The notes beneath the pieces are model-generated. The model did not search any database. It worked only from the letters and a program-made list of their open reading frames with translations, and was not told the DNA's origin. DNA of 64,000 nucleotides from DASWYT01 sp965246875. GTDB lineage: Bacteria; Pseudomonadota; Alphaproteobacteria; Micavibrionales; SZUA-601. Positions 62,335 through 64,000 of this stretch are shown piece by piece. How positions within the stretch are numbered: position 1 is the stretch's first letter; the number at the start of each line of letters is the position of its first letter. The stretch covers positions 682,001 through 746,000 of the forward strand of contig CBDFFU010000003.1 in the NCBI GenBank assembly GCA_965246875.1. The letters run 5' to 3'. A program made the translations under genes and the position numbers.

Positions 62335-63785
62335 CACGCGGCCGAGGAGGCAGGATTGAGCTTTGCCAGTTGCTCTGGCAAATCATTCGCCCATTTTGTG
62401 CTGGTGCCAGCACCCAAAATAATGACCAAATCACCGCTTTTGGCGTGATGCTGAATAAGCGCTGGCAAATCGTCCGGGCTTTTCAACACCATGGCGTGTT
62501 TGTGACCGGTCTGAATCATGCCGGCGACCAAATCTTCTTTTTCACAACCGACAATCGGCTCACCACGCGCTTTGTAGACATCGGCCACCAAGACAATATC
62601 GGCGTCATGGGTACAGGCGCAAAATTCATCGAACAGATCATGCACGCGCGCATGCAAATGCGGCTGTACGACCGCTATCAGTTTCTGGTCGTCAGTCAAT
62701 AAACTGCGTCCGGCTTTTAAGACAGTGGCAATCTCCACGGGATGATGGCCGTAATCGTCGATAATCGTCACGCCATTGACGACACCGGTTTTGGTGAAAC
62801 GGCGTTTGACACCACTAAAAGATGCCAATGCTTGGCGAATGGTTTCATCGGCAATGCCAAGCTTCACACCGATTGCGACAGCAGCCAGCGCATTCAACAC
62901 ATTATGCTGACCAGGAACGGGCATCAGCATGTTTTTGATTGTGCGTGTGACATCAACCAATGGCGGGTTGAGCTGCACCGTGAAATAACTGCCTTCCGGT
63001 GTCGGGCGAATATCACGCGCCTGCACTTCCGCTTGTGGTGACGTGCCGTATGAAACAATCCGTTTATCCGGCAACTGGCTCATCAAGGCCTGCACTTCCG
63101 GATGGTCCTGGCACATCACGGCAAAACCGTAAAACGGAATGGAATTGATATAACTTTTGTACGCAGCACGCACATTGTCGAATGTTTCGTAGTAATCCAG
63201 ATGTTCCGGATCGATATTCGTCACAACACCAATGGTGGGTTTCAATTTCAAAAAGGTACCAAACGCTTCATCGGCTTCCACCACCATCCAGTCTGACTGG
63301 CCCAATTTAGCGTTGGTGCCATGCGCGTTAATGATGCCGCCATTGATGATGGTGGGGTCAAATTGACCAGCTTCCAGAACCGCACCGACCAGTGATGTGG
63401 TCGTTGTCTTGCCATGTGTTCCCGTGACGCCGATCGACCATTTCTGACGCATCACTTCACCCAGAATTTCAGACCGGTTGATCAACGGAATACCGCGTTG
63501 TTTGGCCGCTATCATTTCCGGATTGTCTTTTTGAATCGCGGCTGAATACACAAATCCGCCAACCGGCCTGCCATTCGGGTCCAAAATATTTTTGGCATCA
63601 TGGCCAATGACAATTGGCACACCCTTTTCACGCAAGCGTTGAATATTACCGTTGCCGCCTTCGGTGCTGTCAGACCCTTGAATGTGAAAACCCTGCATAT
63701 GCAGATACTCGGCCAAGGCACTCATGCCAATCCCGCCAATTCCGCAAAAATGAAGCACACCAATATCGTCAGGACGGAACGGCAT
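62334..63785 (-). CDS. murC: UDP-N-acetylmuramate-L-alanine ligase
   Basis: 483 residues from the ATG encoding MPFRPDDIGVLHFCGIGGIGMS; the frame is open to a GTG at 63815, whose extra 10 residues are not expected in the family. ATP site GVTGTHGKTTTTS, EADEAFGTF, NIDPEHLDYY and DDYGHHPVEI are present. It adds L-Ala to UDP-MurNAc. Stop TGA overlaps murB. Confidence 0.96.
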   Translation of the reverse strand: MPFRPDDIGVLHFCGIGGIGMSALAEYLHMQGFHIQGSDSTEGGNGNIQRLREKGVPIVIGHDAKNILDPNGRPVGGFVYSAAIQKDNPEMIAAKQRGIPLINRSEILGEVMRQKWSIGVTGTHGKTTTTSLVGAVLEAGQFDPTIINGGIINAHGTNAKLGQSDWMVVEADEAFGTFLKLKPTIGVVTNIDPEHLDYYETFDNVRAAYKSYINSIPFYGFAVMCQDHPEVQALMSQLPDKRIVSYGTSPQAEVQARDIRPTPEGSYFTVQLNPPLVDVTRTIKNMLMPVPGQHNVLNALAAVAIGVKLGIADETIRQALASFSGVKRRFTKTGVVNGVTIIDDYGHHPVEIATVLKAGRSLLTDDQKLIAVVQPHLHARVHDLFDEFCACTHDADIVLVADVYKARGEPIVGCEKEDLVAGMIQTGHKHAMVLKSPDDLPALIQHHAKSGDLVIILGAGTSTKWANDLPEQLAKLNPASSAA

Positions 63786-63817
63786 CAAAAGCTCTTTCAA
63801 AGCAAGAGCCGGCACCG

Positions 63818-64000
63818 TTACCGCAAAACGTCTGTGACCGTTTGAGCCAGTTGTTGTGCCGCATCCGCGCGGCCCAACCCTTTTAAAACAGACGAAGCAG
63901 CCGTCAGGCGCGCCGGCTGGTTAAGTATATCCTGCAGCATAGCCGCAAGCGACTCGGACGAAAAGTCCTTTTCTGCTAAAATCCACCCACCACCGATGGA
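63818..64000 (-). CDS. murG: MurG, C-terminal end only (rest outside window)
   Basis: The last 60 codons are visible, ending in TAA at 63820-63818. Sequence SIGGGWILAEKDFSSESLA and the closing helix QQLAQTVTDVLR fit the C-terminus of the lipid II GlcNAc transferase MurG, where a GGG-x-x-x-x-E-like sequence follows the sugar-binding region. Its place upstream of murC is the normal dcw order. Identity rests on a short piece plus context. Confidence 0.8.
   Translation of the reverse strand, partial: SIGGGWILAEKDFSSESLAAMLQDILNQPARLTAASSVLKGLGRADAAQQLAQTVTDVLR

Overview
The window looks like a chromosomal segment of an alphaproteobacterium of medium GC. The evidence is a complete str-S10-spc-alpha ribosomal cluster with alpha-type EF-Tu and RpoA, a ChpT-type phosphotransferase gene, a proB-proA / rpe-heparinase gene order and an ftsQ-ddl-murB-murC-murG block. 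Finer placement is not possible by reading alone. The genetic code is the standard bacterial one: TGA is a real stop at several coupled junctions (rplD/rplW, murC/murB, murB/ddl, radC/racemase).

Region 1 (1-11000): the C-terminal 2852 residues of a giant repeat protein, open at the window edge. It is built of 17-residue NTF-x-G-x-x-AG-x-x-NTTG units grouped into macro-repeats of 1.2-1.8 kb. It ends in a peptidase S74 type self-cleaving intramolecular chaperone. It is followed at once by three small secreted paralogues that share an unrecognised six-cysteine domain; the middle one is fused to two LamG-like domains. This is the most novel locus here and is probably a surface fibre or adhesion system.

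Region 2 (11000-31860): rpsL-rpsG-fusA-tuf, then rpsJ to rplQ, all on + in the usual order. The cluster is interrupted by a terminator plus an orphan gene between rplO and secY, and by a yhhQ-type transporter gene plus a near-consensus promoter between adk and rpsM. L30 has a long Ala/Lys-rich N-terminal extension and L3 an acidic tail.

Region 3 (31860-48550): mixed housekeeping genes. On +: a CDF cation exporter, rarA, an rluC-type pseudouridine synthase, a CinA-N-like protein, sdhB, hslO and a lipoprotein. On -: a tight five-gene operon (map, a DNA methyltransferase with a nuclease-like C-terminus, radC, an amino acid racemase, a transglutaminase-like protein), a likely catalytically dead RNase II-type protein, recX and a GNAT acetyltransferase. 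Two genes are broken: a glycosyltransferase and chpT. A tRNA-Leu lies here too.

Region 4 (48580-52400): tRNA-Lys, tRNA-Thr and a decayed 3.5 kb integrative element in the 3' end of tRNA-Thr. It has 16-bp att repeats, paired GGGGGCAT boxes at both ends, a truncated integrase, an IS3-family remnant and three unknown genes.

Region 5 (52400-64000): a long - strand run, transcribed murG, murC, murB, ddl, ftsQ, proB, proA, rpe, heparinase-like, sppA, with overlapping or closely spaced genes. It makes peptidoglycan precursors, proline and envelope maintenance functions. ftsA and ftsZ do not follow ftsQ here.
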